Source: an uncultured Caldilineaceae bacterium
Lineage (GTDB): Bacteria > Chloroflexota > Anaerolineae > Caldilineales > Caldilineaceae
Length of the DNA: 64,000 nt
Reading direction: 5' to 3'
Assembly: GCA_951812725.1 (NCBI GenBank)
Contig: OX638330.1
Location: forward strand, 5,683,405-5,747,404
Numbering within the stretch: position 1 is the first letter of the stretch; every line of letters begins with the position of its first letter. Both the position numbers and the translations under genes were made by a program. The notes beneath the pieces are model-generated. The model was given only the letters and a program-made list of their open reading frames with translations, was not told the origin of the DNA and made no database searches. This document shows, piece after piece, positions 1 to 8,605 of the stretch.

Positions 1-2
1 CC

Positions 3-1286
3 GTAACTGTCACCGCCCGCGATTCCACCGGGCGCTGGTACCGCCTGGAAGACGGCACCTGGATCGACGCCGATGACCTGGTTGATGCCCCGCAAGATCA
101 GCTCCCCGTAGTCATGGTGGAGTCCGTGCAACCCCCACCACCCGAGGATGAGCCGACCTCCGATACACCCACAGACGCGCCGACCACACAACTCGAGGCT
201 GTCACCGCCGTTGTCAATGCCGACTCGAATCTGCGCGCCGGACCCGGTACCGACTTCGACCGTGTGGATGGTGTCAATTTCGGCGAAGAAGTGTCCGTCG
301 TCGGCATATCTGCCGACGGTGAATGGTACTTGCTCGAAAGCGGGGCTTGGCTCTTCGCTGCCCTCCTCGTCGAAGCCGTTGACGTTCCGGTCGTCACTGA
401 GGACACCGTTTCAGATGAGTTGACCACTGCGGACACCGAGCAAATTGACACCGGCGACGACCAGGCGCCGGCAGGGACCGAACAGCCGGATACCGAGACC
501 GAGCAACCTGAATCCGGCGACGAACAGACCGAGACAGAAACCGAACAGCCGGATGCGGAGACCGAGCAACCTGACACCGGCGATGAACAGACCGAGACAG
601 AATCCGACGCCGAGCAGTTGCAACCGGTTGTCATTGCCCCGCTTGGCGCCAATCTGCGCACCGGTCCCGGCGTCGAATTTGACCGTGTTGACGGCGTCGA
701 GGAAGGCGAAGTACTGACAATTGTGGCTCAGGATGAAGGTGGAGACTGGTTGAAACTTGAAGATGGCTCCTGGATCTTCGCCGCCCTGGTAAACAACGTG
801 CCCGCAGACCTCCCTGTAGATTCGGGAGAAGCAATGGAAGCCGAGACCGACGAAACCGGCGCCGACGACGAGACCACCGACGAGACAACCCCACCGGACG
901 CGTCCGACGATGAACAAGACGTGCAGGCGGGTGACGATGCGCAGGACGAGCAGACCGACGAAGACGAACAAGATACACAGACGGATGAAGACGAGCAGGA
1001 TGAGCAGACCGACGAAGACGAACAAGATACGCAGGAAGAGGCCGAGCAGATCGTGTTGGCAACTCTAAACACCGATGCCAACTTGCGCAACGGCCCCGGT
1101 CTCGATGCAACCATCGTCGACTCCGCTCCCGCCGGCACGCAAGTGACGATCGTCGCTCGGTCCGACAACGACCAATGGCTGCAGCTTGACAATGGCTACT
1201 GGATTTTTGCTACTCTCGTCGACATCCTCCCAGCAGAAGAAGACGAAAACGCCGATACCGGAACAGACGATAACAACGACGGGTAG
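3..1286 (+). CDS. SH3-domain repeat protein, 5' end outside window
   Basis: The reading frame is already open at base 3, so the gene starts upstream and the ATG at 114 is internal. The visible 427 codons hold the end of one bacterial SH3 (SH3b) domain and three complete ones, at about bases 190-400, 620-820 and 1055-1240. Each has the NLR-x-GPG core and a W-x-x-L...W-I/L-F-A ending. Long acidic low-complexity linkers join them, built from imperfect repeats rich in Glu, Thr, Gln, Asp and Pro. SH3b domains often bind cell-wall peptides or other proteins, so an extracellular or envelope role is likely, but the N-terminus and any signal peptide are not visible. No catalytic domain is seen. The domain call is secure; the function is not. 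Confidence 0.85.
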   Translation, partial: VTVTARDSTGRWYRLEDGTWIDADDLVDAPQDQLPVVMVESVQPPPPEDEPTSDTPTDAPTTQLEAVTAVVNADSNLRAGPGTDFDRVDGVNFGEEVSVVGISADGEWYLLESGAWLFAALLVEAVDVPVVTEDTVSDELTTADTEQIDTGDDQAPAGTEQPDTETEQPESGDEQTETETEQPDAETEQPDTGDEQTETESDAEQLQPVVIAPLGANLRTGPGVEFDRVDGVEEGEVLTIVAQDEGGDWLKLEDGSWIFAALVNNVPADLPVDSGEAMEAETDETGADDETTDETTPPDASDDEQDVQAGDDAQDEQTDEDEQDTQTDEDEQDEQTDEDEQDTQEEAEQIVLATLNTDANLRNGPGLDATIVDSAPAGTQVTIVARSDNDQWLQLDNGYWIFATLVDILPAEEDENADTGTDDNNDG

Positions 1287-1512
1287 TCAACGCATCCGCA
1301 GGTGATAGCCTTAGATCCAATTGTGTGATGGCGATGACAGAAACTGTCTGAACCGCAATCACCACAACTGATTTGCAGCAACTTAGCGCCGTACTGGCCA
1401 ACCCAGGTTTCGGACATCTGTCGGGAACCAAATTGGTCGTACGGCGTACTTATTTTATGACAGTGCATAAGAACCGGTATGCGCGTCCAAAAACAGACAC
1501 GGAGTAATTTTA
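1287..1512. other. Intergenic region upstream of the ArsA-like gene
   Basis: No gene is seen. A weak sigma70-like pair, TTGGTC (1433-1438) and TATGAC (1456-1461) with a 17-base spacer, could drive the ArsA-like gene. The ribosome site before its ATG is only a modest GGAG. Confidence 0.35.
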
Positions 1513-2787
1513 ATGCGTATTCTGCTTTATACGGGCAAAGGCGGGGTCGGCAAGACGAGTGTCAGCGCGGCCTGCGCCCTCCGTTGCGCCCAACTGGGCT
1601 ACCGCACCGTCGTCCTCAGCACCGACTCCGCCCACAGTCTCGGCGACAGTTTCGACACCCGCATCGGCAGTGAGTTGGTGGAACTGGCCCCCAATCTGTG
1701 GGGACAGGAGATCGACCTCCTCCATCAGATGGACAAGTACTGGGGGCGCGTGCAGGACTATCTCAATGTACTCTTCTCCTGGCGGGGCATGGATTCTCTG
1801 GTCGCTGAAGAGACCTCAGTTCTGCCGGGAATGGTGGAGCTCGCCAGCCTCATGCACATTACACATCTGGCCGACAGCGGCAAGTACGACACGATCATCA
1901 TCGACGCTGCGCCGACCGGCTCCACCCTGCAACTGCTCAGTTTCCCCGATATTGCTCGCTGGTATATCGAGAAAATCATGCCCTTTGAACGTCGGACCCT
2001 GCAGATCGCCCGCCCCATCATGTCCCGTATGAGCGATATCCCTCTGCCCGATGACGACCTGTTCGAGAGCGTCGAAGATCTGGTTAACGTGCTCGAGCGC
2101 ACCAGCCTCCTTCTGAGCGATAGCAGCGTCAGCAGCATGCGGCTCGTGATCAATCCGGAGAAGATGGTAATCAAGGAGGCGCAGCGCGCCTACGCCTACC
2201 TCAACCTCTATGGCTACGCCGTCGATTCCGTTGTCTGCAATCGGGTCTTCCCCCAGGAGCTGAAAGAAGCCTACTTCAGCGGCTGGATCGAAGCGCAGCA
2301 GCGTAACCTGGCCTTCGTCGAAGAAGCCTTCCACCCGCTTCCCATCTCCCGAATTCCCTTCTTCGACGAGGAAGTCCTGGGACAGAAGATGCTCCAGCGC
2401 ATGGCCGCCACAATCTTCGGAGACGAACCGGAACGCGGCGGGCAAGGCGACCCCACCCGCCTCTACTTTCAGGGCGAACCGCAGAAAATCTTCGCCCGCG
2501 ACGACCACTACATCCTCAGCATCGCCCTGCCTCTGGTCGCCAAAGAAGAGGTAAACCTCCACCGCAGCGTCGTCGACGAGCTGATAGTCCGCATCGGCAA
2601 CTGGAAACGCAACATCGCTCTGCCGATCGGCTTGGCGCGGTTGAAGATCGACGGCGCAAAGTACGAAGGCGACCGGCTGAATATCCTCTTCCACAAGGAA
2701 GAAGACGATTCCGGTGATGCCATCGAGTCGCTGCAACGCAGCCCTTGGGCGCAACTCAAAGCGCGGCTGCAAGGGGAGGTTGTTTGA
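1513..2787 (+). CDS. ArsA/Get3-family ATPase with C-terminal HSP20-like domain
   Basis: This 424-residue soluble ATPase belongs to the SIMIBI class (ArsA/Get3/TRC40). The deviant Walker A GKGGVGKTS lies at residues 8-16, followed by the D-SAHS-LGD signature near 38-46. A switch II segment DAAPTGSTLQLL is present. From about residue 320 the chain changes to a small beta-rich domain that resembles the HSP20-like domain found at the end of many ArsA-like proteins in cyanobacteria and Chloroflexota. There is one ATPase half rather than the two of plasmid ArsA, and no arsB or arsR neighbour, so arsenite export is not indicated. A chaperone or membrane-protein targeting role is more plausible. The gene is convergent with the FAD oxidoreductase, with only about 34 bases between them. 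Confidence 0.9.
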   Translation: MRILLYTGKGGVGKTSVSAACALRCAQLGYRTVVLSTDSAHSLGDSFDTRIGSELVELAPNLWGQEIDLLHQMDKYWGRVQDYLNVLFSWRGMDSLVAEETSVLPGMVELASLMHITHLADSGKYDTIIIDAAPTGSTLQLLSFPDIARWYIEKIMPFERRTLQIARPIMSRMSDIPLPDDDLFESVEDLVNVLERTSLLLSDSSVSSMRLVINPEKMVIKEAQRAYAYLNLYGYAVDSVVCNRVFPQELKEAYFSGWIEAQQRNLAFVEEAFHPLPISRIPFFDEEVLGQKMLQRMAATIFGDEPERGGQGDPTRLYFQGEPQKIFARDDHYILSIALPLVAKEEVNLHRSVVDELIVRIGNWKRNIALPIGLARLKIDGAKYEGDRLNILFHKEEDDSGDAIESLQRSPWAQLKARLQGEVV

Positions 2788-2821
2788 GCAGCTCGTAGAT
2801 AATCAACACCACGGGTCTCAT

Positions 2822-4237
2822 TTACAACCGTCTTAATGCGGCGCGGGCAGCGTTGAAGCCGCACATGCCGTGGACACCGCCTCCGGGCGGCGTGGAGGAG
2901 GAACACAGGTAAAGGCCCGCAACCGGTGTGCTGTAAGGCGGAAACCGCAGCATCGGCCGCGTCCACAGCTGCCGCACATCCTGCACGCCGCTGTTGATGT
3001 CGCCGCCGACATAGTTGGGGTTGTAGCGTTCGTAGTCGGCACTGTTGATCACGGCGCGCGCCAGAACCGTGTCCTGAAAACCGGGCGCGAACCGTTCGAT
3101 CTGCGCATCGATCGCCGCCGTCATATCGGTGGTCGAGCCACGCGGCGTATGGCAGTATGCCCAAAGCGTATGCTTCCCTGCCGGCGCCCGTGTCGTGTCA
3201 AACAGACTATGCTGCGCCGCCAGCACATAGGGCCGTCCCGGCATACGCCCGCTGCTCGTCGCCTCTTCCGCTGCCGCGATCTCCGCCAGCGTGCCTCCCA
3301 GATGAACAGTGCCGGCGCGCCGGCATACCTGCGCCCGCCACGGCACAGGCTCGCTCAGCGCGTAGTCCACCTTAAACACACCCGGCCCATAACGAAATCT
3401 CTCCAGCCTGCGCCGGTATGCGTCCGGTAGCCGCGCCCCCGCCAGCCGCAAGACCTGCCGGGGCGTCACATCCAACAGCACTGTCCGGCTCGGCGGCAGT
3501 TCGTCCAGCGACTCCACCTGCCAGCCAGCCGCGATGTCTCCGCCCAGCGCGCGCAAATACGCGCCCATTGCGTCGGTTATCGCCTGCGCCCCGCCGCGCG
3601 CAAAAGGCCACCCGACCGCATGGGCCAGAACCCCCAGCAGCATCCCGAAAGCCGAAGTAAACGGTTGCCGAAAACTGAGAAAGGAGTGGGCCGTAAGCCC
3701 GGCGAACAGAGCCTTCGCCCGCTCTTCACGGAAATAAAGGTGCGCCAGCAAATGAGCCGGCATCGCCGCAGCAAGGCCGAATCGAATCAGGGCCGCCAGA
3801 TCCGCGCCCACCGGCTGCGGCCCCAGCACCATCGGCGCCAGCTTGTCCCAGTCAGCCGCCGACGGCCCAATCAGCCGCGTCCAGCTCTGGCCGTCCCCGC
3901 CAATCGACGACGCCGTCTGCTCCAACGAACGATAAAGCCCTACCCCCGTGCCATCATCCAACGGGTGCGCCGCCGCAATCTCCGGCTGTACCCACTCGAC
4001 GCCGAAACGCTCCAGCGGCAAACTGCGCATAAAGGGCGAGCCCGCCACCAGCGGATGGACCGCGGCGCAGATGTCGTGCTGGAAGCCCGGCAGCGTAAGC
4101 TCGGCAGTCCGGTTTCCCCCGCCGATCGTGCCCTTGCCCTCGATCAAGAGGACAGAGTGTCCGGCGCGAGCGAAAGTAATAGCGGCCGCCAACCCATTGG
4201 GCCCGGCGCCGACAACGACGGCATCATAAAATGGCAT
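2822..4237 (-). CDS. Phytoene desaturase-like NAD(P)/FAD-dependent oxidoreductase
   Basis: This 471-residue flavoprotein starts with a Rossmann dinucleotide-binding motif, VGAGPNGLAAA, at residues 9-19, followed by the acidic end of beta-2 (LLIEGKGTIGGG). It ends with a typical phytoene-desaturase-family FAD segment, STPPGGGVHGMCG, near residue 455. Length and both motifs match the CrtI/COG1233 family. No phytoene synthase or other carotenoid gene lies nearby, so the substrate is unknown and it should not be called a carotenoid enzyme. The start was chosen because the FAD fold begins at once after it; no strong ribosome site is visible. Confidence 0.88.
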   Translation of the reverse strand: MPFYDAVVVGAGPNGLAAAITFARAGHSVLLIEGKGTIGGGNRTAELTLPGFQHDICAAVHPLVAGSPFMRSLPLERFGVEWVQPEIAAAHPLDDGTGVGLYRSLEQTASSIGGDGQSWTRLIGPSAADWDKLAPMVLGPQPVGADLAALIRFGLAAAMPAHLLAHLYFREERAKALFAGLTAHSFLSFRQPFTSAFGMLLGVLAHAVGWPFARGGAQAITDAMGAYLRALGGDIAAGWQVESLDELPPSRTVLLDVTPRQVLRLAGARLPDAYRRRLERFRYGPGVFKVDYALSEPVPWRAQVCRRAGTVHLGGTLAEIAAAEEATSSGRMPGRPYVLAAQHSLFDTTRAPAGKHTLWAYCHTPRGSTTDMTAAIDAQIERFAPGFQDTVLARAVINSADYERYNPNYVGGDINSGVQDVRQLWTRPMLRFPPYSTPVAGLYLCSSSTPPGGGVHGMCGFNAARAALRRL

Positions 4238-4384
4238 TGGTCAGTCTATGCGCCAGTCCGCTAAAGGCAGCTGGGAGAGCTGCAACAAAACGTCCGAAAA
4301 GATCCATGACTTTGAGAGGCGCGCCGGAGATCTATCAATCCAACTGGGGTGGGTCCCATCCTGCCAGTATCCAGTGCCTTCTGG

Positions 4385-4795
4385 CTAATCAGTCATATCT
4401 AGGGCAGCAAGAAGCGGCCGGCCGCCACCCAAACTCAGTAACGCATACGCGCGAGCTTTTCGCAGCATGGCCTTTCCGTAACTATCCCGCAGTTCCTGCA
4501 GACGCATCTGTTCCTGTGGGAAAAGGGGGCGTCGCTGCACGTCAAGGAGCATCTGAAGCTCCTGCCGTTCGGCGGATGCCACTTCACCTTTCGCAATCTG
4601 CCAAAGCAATTCTACGTCGAGAAAAGTCATCTCCAGCAGTTCAAGGCGTACCGATTCAGGGACATCGTGCACATCGGGTAGGCCGACCAACAATGCCCCA
4701 ATCAATACATCCTCTAAAGGGCGACCTAGCGCCTCGGCCGCGTCGTGGGCGCGTGTGAGAAGAGAATCCGAGACCTCAAGAGTTAGAGTCGCCAT
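4385..4795 (-). CDS. Hypothetical protein with antitoxin-like N-terminus
   Basis: This 136-residue soluble protein is largely helical. The opening MATLTLEVSDSL resembles DNA-binding antitoxins and CopG-like proteins, but no toxin gene adjoins it. The rest is a Leu- and Glu-rich helical region of unknown role. The start at 4795 is preferred over an ATG 22 codons upstream because AAGGA lies just before it and because the family-like N-terminus begins there. It may be an orphan relic of a toxin-antitoxin module; confidence in that idea is low. Confidence 0.6.
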   Translation of the reverse strand: MATLTLEVSDSLLTRAHDAAEALGRPLEDVLIGALLVGLPDVHDVPESVRLELLEMTFLDVELLWQIAKGEVASAERQELQMLLDVQRRPLFPQEQMRLQELRDSYGKAMLRKARAYALLSLGGGRPLLAALDMTD

Positions 4796-4877
4796 CCATA
4801 CCCGTCCTTCTCTCAAACGCGCAGCGCTTACAGAGGGATTCCAATAGCGATCTCTCAACAATTCGCACCGCGATCAC

Positions 4878-5159
4878 CTACTTCACCAGCCGCAGCCGCT
4901 GCGGACTGCGGCCATCTACCCGCTCCACCACACCCCGCGCCTCCAGATCGAGCTTGACCGAAACCACATACCAGCCCACCGAGCCATCAAAGACATCGCC
5001 GATCCGTTCGCCCACCGTGTCCGTCAGTCCGCTGAACGTAATCCCCGGTTGCTCTTGCAGCGTCTCCTCAATCGCCTGTCGCACCATGTCATACTTGCCC
5101 TTGTCAATATTGACGCCATTCTTTCCAGCCGGGTGTAGCGTCTGGATTCTTTCGGTCAC
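4878..5159 (-). CDS. Small conserved protein, DUF6958-like
   Basis: This 93-residue protein has the pattern HPAGKNGVNIDKGKYD followed by a helical segment and a short winged-helix-like C-terminus ending in R-L-R-L-V-K. I associate this pattern with the small DUF6958 family, from memory and unverified. The start is a GTG at 5159, fixed by an excellent AGGAGGAG five bases upstream. The second half resembles a winged helix, so nucleic-acid binding is possible. It stands alone between a possible antitoxin and the strong terminator of the Rieske gene. Confidence 0.7.
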   Translation of the reverse strand: MTERIQTLHPAGKNGVNIDKGKYDMVRQAIEETLQEQPGITFSGLTDTVGERIGDVFDGSVGWYVVSVKLDLEARGVVERVDGRSPQRLRLVK

Positions 5160-5213
5160 TTTCTCCTCCTGGACGGCGGCCGTTCGAATTTTTCGACTCT
5201 AACAGTACACAAC

Positions 5214-5256
5214 AAAAAAAGGGCAGAGAGAAAAGAGTCGCCTTTTCTCTCTGCCC
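5214..5256 (-). terminator. Rho-independent terminator of the Rieske-domain gene
   Basis: A perfect 15-bp stem (5221-5235 paired with 5242-5256) closes a 6-base loop and is followed on the minus strand by seven T's (5214-5220). It lies about 30 bases past the stop of the Rieske-domain gene. Confidence 0.95.
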
Positions 5257-5283
5257 TTCATCATCTCCAACGCAGACAGAGCC

Positions 5284-7065
5284 TTACTCTCCCTCGAACA
5301 GCTTCTCGTTGCGATGCAGCCGGCGCGCAATGCCAAAGGTCTGGCCCTGGGCCCGCATCGTCGGCGCGTGCGCGCCCAGGTAGCGGGCTGCCGCCACCAG
5401 CACAAGAACCGCCTCCTCCTGTGAATCCGCCTCGGCAGACAGCAGATCATGCTGACGGAAGGCCGCCTCCACACACTGAATCGTATGGAAGTCGCGGTCT
5501 TCTCGCAGCAGCAGCGCGCCAAGCTCTGCCCGCAGCGCTGCCGCGTCGCCGCCATGGAAGAGGTAGCCGCCCACCGCGTTTCCGGCCTGGTTCACCTGCT
5601 GCTGCTGATCCAGCATTTCCGCCAGCGCCGGCAGCGGAGGCGCCGTACCGTTGCTGCCGGAAGCCACCGGCAGCCTCGCCGCGGGAATGTTCAAAAAACG
5701 GTCGAGATAGATGCTCATCGCCGCGTCGAAAACACCCCGCAGCAATAGCAAATATTCGTCCGGCGATTCGTACCCCTCCAAACGCCGCAAACCCTGATGG
5801 ACCGCGTTCGCGAAGGTGAAAGTGTGCATAGCCGTGTCCCAATCGCCGAACTCATTGCTCGTGTGGAAGCGGGCAATCCGCAGCGCCGCCGCATAGGTGA
5901 CCGCCGCCGCCAGTTCAACCTCGCTGGCCCCAGCTCGCAACGCCCCAAGCAGCGCGTCTGCAATCGCCTGCGGATCATCGGTCAGCAATACCGACACCAG
6001 CCCCGCGCGCCCCGCCCAGCGCCCGCGCTGCGCCTGACCCGCCGCAAGCGCGTCAGGAATCTGCGCCCGCGCATCGCCCAACAGATCGATCAGATCGATC
6101 GGATTGCGCCACGCATTGGACTCCTCCATCCGTCTTGCCCCAGCATAGCCCGGCACCAGGCTGGTCAGAACAGCTTCCGCCTGCTCCCAACCGACAATTT
6201 CCAGCGCTTCAAACGCCTTGTTCGTAAAGTCCAGCGGATGTCCAATATCGATATAGCGGAAGTCTGTCGCCGCACTGAACAGAATACCTGCCATCTCCCG
6301 CGGACCCGCGCCGGCCTCTAAGGCTGTAACGATGCACCGCTCCGCCCCCTCGGCATCCCGCACCAGTATGAAGCGGCGGAACCACTGCTTCAGCGTCTTC
6401 AGATCCGGGCTGCCGTCGGGCAGAGGCGTTACCGGGAAGCGCGGTGAGCTGCCGGCCGAATCAGACGCGGTCGCCGCCAGGCCGTGCGCCAACGCTCGCG
6501 CCCGGTCCTCACGTCCCAGGCTGGGCAGGAGATTCTGGAAACAGGTGAGCATCGTCAGCCCCTGACCCCAACCCTCCATCCTGTAGCGGGTGCCGAAATC
6601 CAGGCCCGCGGCGAAGGGAGTCAACGTGTCTCCGGCTTCATCCACCAGCGTAATCGCCGCCTTGGCAACCACCAGTGAAAGATTGCGCTCCAGGCCGACT
6701 GCCAGCCGCTTGCGTTGATGTTCCACCGGATCGTGCCGCGGCGTGACATCAACAAATACATCACCGTTCCGCACCTCCACCGGGAAGTTGGGCGTGTCGT
6801 CCGCCCACAGATCAAAAGAGCCGCCCGTGCACAGATCAAAGCGGGCGTGATGCCAGTGGCACGTCAGAATTCCATCATGGACACTGCCCCTGTCCAGCGG
6901 AAAGCCCATATGCGGGCAACGGTTGTCAAGCGCGTAAATCTCGCCCTCGTGATGAACGAGAACGACGACGTGGCCGTTAAGTTGGACCGTATGCAGGCCC
7001 ACTTCTGTGACTTCTGCCACACTTGCAATGCGCTGATAAGCTTCAGCAGCGACGGTGGTTGTCAT
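5284..7065 (-). CDS. Rieske [2Fe-2S] protein with large uncharacterised C-terminal region
   Basis: This 593-residue protein has an N-terminal Rieske domain (about residues 10-105). Its cluster ligands are Cys50-x-His52 and Cys69-x-x-His72, within the canonical RCPHMGFP and LTCHWHHARFD boxes. The remaining roughly 480 residues are mostly helical, rich in Ala and Leu, and I do not recognise them. The ring-hydroxylase catalytic domain with its mononuclear-iron His-His-Asp site is not evident. It may therefore be an electron-transfer or redox-sensing protein rather than a dioxygenase. The start at 7065 is preferred because AGGAGG precedes it and because a Rieske domain usually begins near the N-terminus. 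A strong terminator follows the gene. No reductase or ferredoxin gene is nearby. Confidence 0.88.
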   Translation of the reverse strand: MTTTVAAEAYQRIASVAEVTEVGLHTVQLNGHVVVLVHHEGEIYALDNRCPHMGFPLDRGSVHDGILTCHWHHARFDLCTGGSFDLWADDTPNFPVEVRNGDVFVDVTPRHDPVEHQRKRLAVGLERNLSLVVAKAAITLVDEAGDTLTPFAAGLDFGTRYRMEGWGQGLTMLTCFQNLLPSLGREDRARALAHGLAATASDSAGSSPRFPVTPLPDGSPDLKTLKQWFRRFILVRDAEGAERCIVTALEAGAGPREMAGILFSAATDFRYIDIGHPLDFTNKAFEALEIVGWEQAEAVLTSLVPGYAGARRMEESNAWRNPIDLIDLLGDARAQIPDALAAGQAQRGRWAGRAGLVSVLLTDDPQAIADALLGALRAGASEVELAAAVTYAAALRIARFHTSNEFGDWDTAMHTFTFANAVHQGLRRLEGYESPDEYLLLLRGVFDAAMSIYLDRFLNIPAARLPVASGSNGTAPPLPALAEMLDQQQQVNQAGNAVGGYLFHGGDAAALRAELGALLLREDRDFHTIQCVEAAFRQHDLLSAEADSQEEAVLVLVAAARYLGAHAPTMRAQGQTFGIARRLHRNEKLFEGE

Positions 7066-7330
7066 TCCAGGCCTCCTGATTTCGTATAACGTATTCCGTG
7101 CCAAAAATTGTGGTTTCAACGGGGGGCATCGCAGCAAAGAGCGCGCGATAGTAAGCGCTCTTCCTTGTCATCCTTGCCCAGCGGAGCCGCCCGCGCCGCA
7201 AGACTCCATACAGTTCCTGCCCAGTATAGCGACCGATGCACGAGGTTCGCAAGTCGTATGCATTTTGGCCCAGGGAGCATGGGGTTTCGACACATTATCC
7301 GGCGCTGGCCTTGCAACGCCGCCGTATCTA

Positions 7331-8605
7331 TTACGCCGATCGACTCACGCTTCCGCGCTCCTCTCGCACAGCTGTCAGCGCGGCAAAGCCCACCAGGGCC
7401 AGCGCCGCCCAGAACAGAAACGGCACGCCCGCGCCCATCGCTTCCAGCCTATTGCCAATCGGTGGCGCGACAACAGAGCCAATTCGAGAGAAAGCCATGA
7501 TAAACCCGGTGGCCGTCCCGGCAAAGGCCGGACCAATCCCCCGCAGTTCGATGATAAGTGTCATCATCGTCGCCATGTAGCCGTCTCGCGTGATGCCCGC
7601 GAAAACGATGGCCAGCCATACTATGAGCCCCTGTACGAACGAAAGGAGGCCGAAGCCAACGATTAACATCAGTGCCGACGCCAGCAGCAACGGGCGGCGC
7701 ACCCCCAACCGGTCGGACAGCAGAGCAAACGGAATCGTAAAGAGCAGGCTCGCGAAATGGAAGCTGGCCAGTGCGCTGTCCGCCGCGCCCGGCTCCCAAC
7801 CCTCATTGCGCAAATAGAGAGGCAGGTACCCGAGCGAACCCTGAATCGCGCCGCCTATGCCAAACATCGCCACCGCCAGCAACCACACGTTGCGCAAACG
7901 GGCCACGCGCAGCAATGATTCACGCAGCGAAGGCCGGTCCTCTTGCCCAGCTGCCCTACCTTCGCCATCCGGCCCGGGTCTCGTGAACGCCCATAACGTT
8001 CCAACGATCAACGCCAGCACCGCATAGAATAGGAGCACGTTCCGCCAGCCCCCCAGCAGCGGCGAAAGCAACGTCGCGCTGATCAGCGAGCCGAGCAGAA
8101 AGCCCAGGGCCATGCCCGCCGAGACAACGCCGTTCGCCATGCCCAGGCGCTTCCCCGAAAACCAAACGCCGCACGTCTTGTGCACATTCATCGGCGCTGC
8201 CATCGGGAAGAGTCCGGCCACCAGAACAGTCGCCGTCAGGCTGGCGTAGTCACTGGCAAACGCCCGCGTCGCCCCGGTGACGCCCGAAAGCAGGCACGCG
8301 ATCACCAGCATCCGCCGCGCCCCGATGCGGTCGCCAATCACGCCCCCTGTCAGGCTCATGGCAACGCCCAACAGCGAAGCCGCGCCCCACACATATCCAA
8401 TCTGCACCAGATTCAGCGAAAGCTCAGTGCCAATCTCGTCGAACAGGACCGGCAGCGACATCATCGGCATGCCCACAACCAGCGTGTGGGTCAGCGCGGC
8501 CAGCACCAGAATGTACCACCGGTACGCGCCTTGGGCGGCATCGGAGGCTGTGGCCGTCGGGGCCGCGACGCGCCGCGGATCAGACACTGGCTGTCGTCCC
8601 GCCAT
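7331..8605 (-). CDS. MFS transporter
   Basis: This is a roughly 424-residue membrane protein with about twelve hydrophobic segments in two bundles. The loop between segments 2 and 3 (GGVIGDRIGARR) matches the MFS signature G-x(3)-D-R-x-G-x-R, and a related DRLGVRR occurs in the second half. The substrate cannot be told. The start is uncertain: ATG at 8605 overlaps the upstream SDR gene by 26 bases, while a GTG at 8587 would overlap by 8. Either arrangement implies translational coupling, so transport and the SDR reaction may serve one pathway. Confidence 0.85.
   Translation of the reverse strand: MAGRQPVSDPRRVAAPTATASDAAQGAYRWYILVLAALTHTLVVGMPMMSLPVLFDEIGTELSLNLVQIGYVWGAASLLGVAMSLTGGVIGDRIGARRMLVIACLLSGVTGATRAFASDYASLTATVLVAGLFPMAAPMNVHKTCGVWFSGKRLGMANGVVSAGMALGFLLGSLISATLLSPLLGGWRNVLLFYAVLALIVGTLWAFTRPGPDGEGRAAGQEDRPSLRESLLRVARLRNVWLLAVAMFGIGGAIQGSLGYLPLYLRNEGWEPGAADSALASFHFASLLFTIPFALLSDRLGVRRPLLLASALMLIVGFGLLSFVQGLIVWLAIVFAGITRDGYMATMMTLIIELRGIGPAFAGTATGFIMAFSRIGSVVAPPIGNRLEAMGAGVPFLFWAALALVGFAALTAVREERGSVSRSA

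Noticed and set aside
411..1192. Long open frames on the minus strand opposite the SH3 repeat gene
   Set aside because: They come from the repetitive acidic codons of the plus-strand gene; their products are Arg/Leu- or Ser/Cys-rich repeats with no ribosome site.
1356..1385. Similarity of CCACAACTGATTTGC to the MITE left end
   Set aside because: Only about 15 bases match; the inverted repeat and the core are absent.
2822..4237. Carotenoid desaturase CrtI
   Set aside because: Family-level match only; no carotenoid genes nearby, so substrate is unknown.
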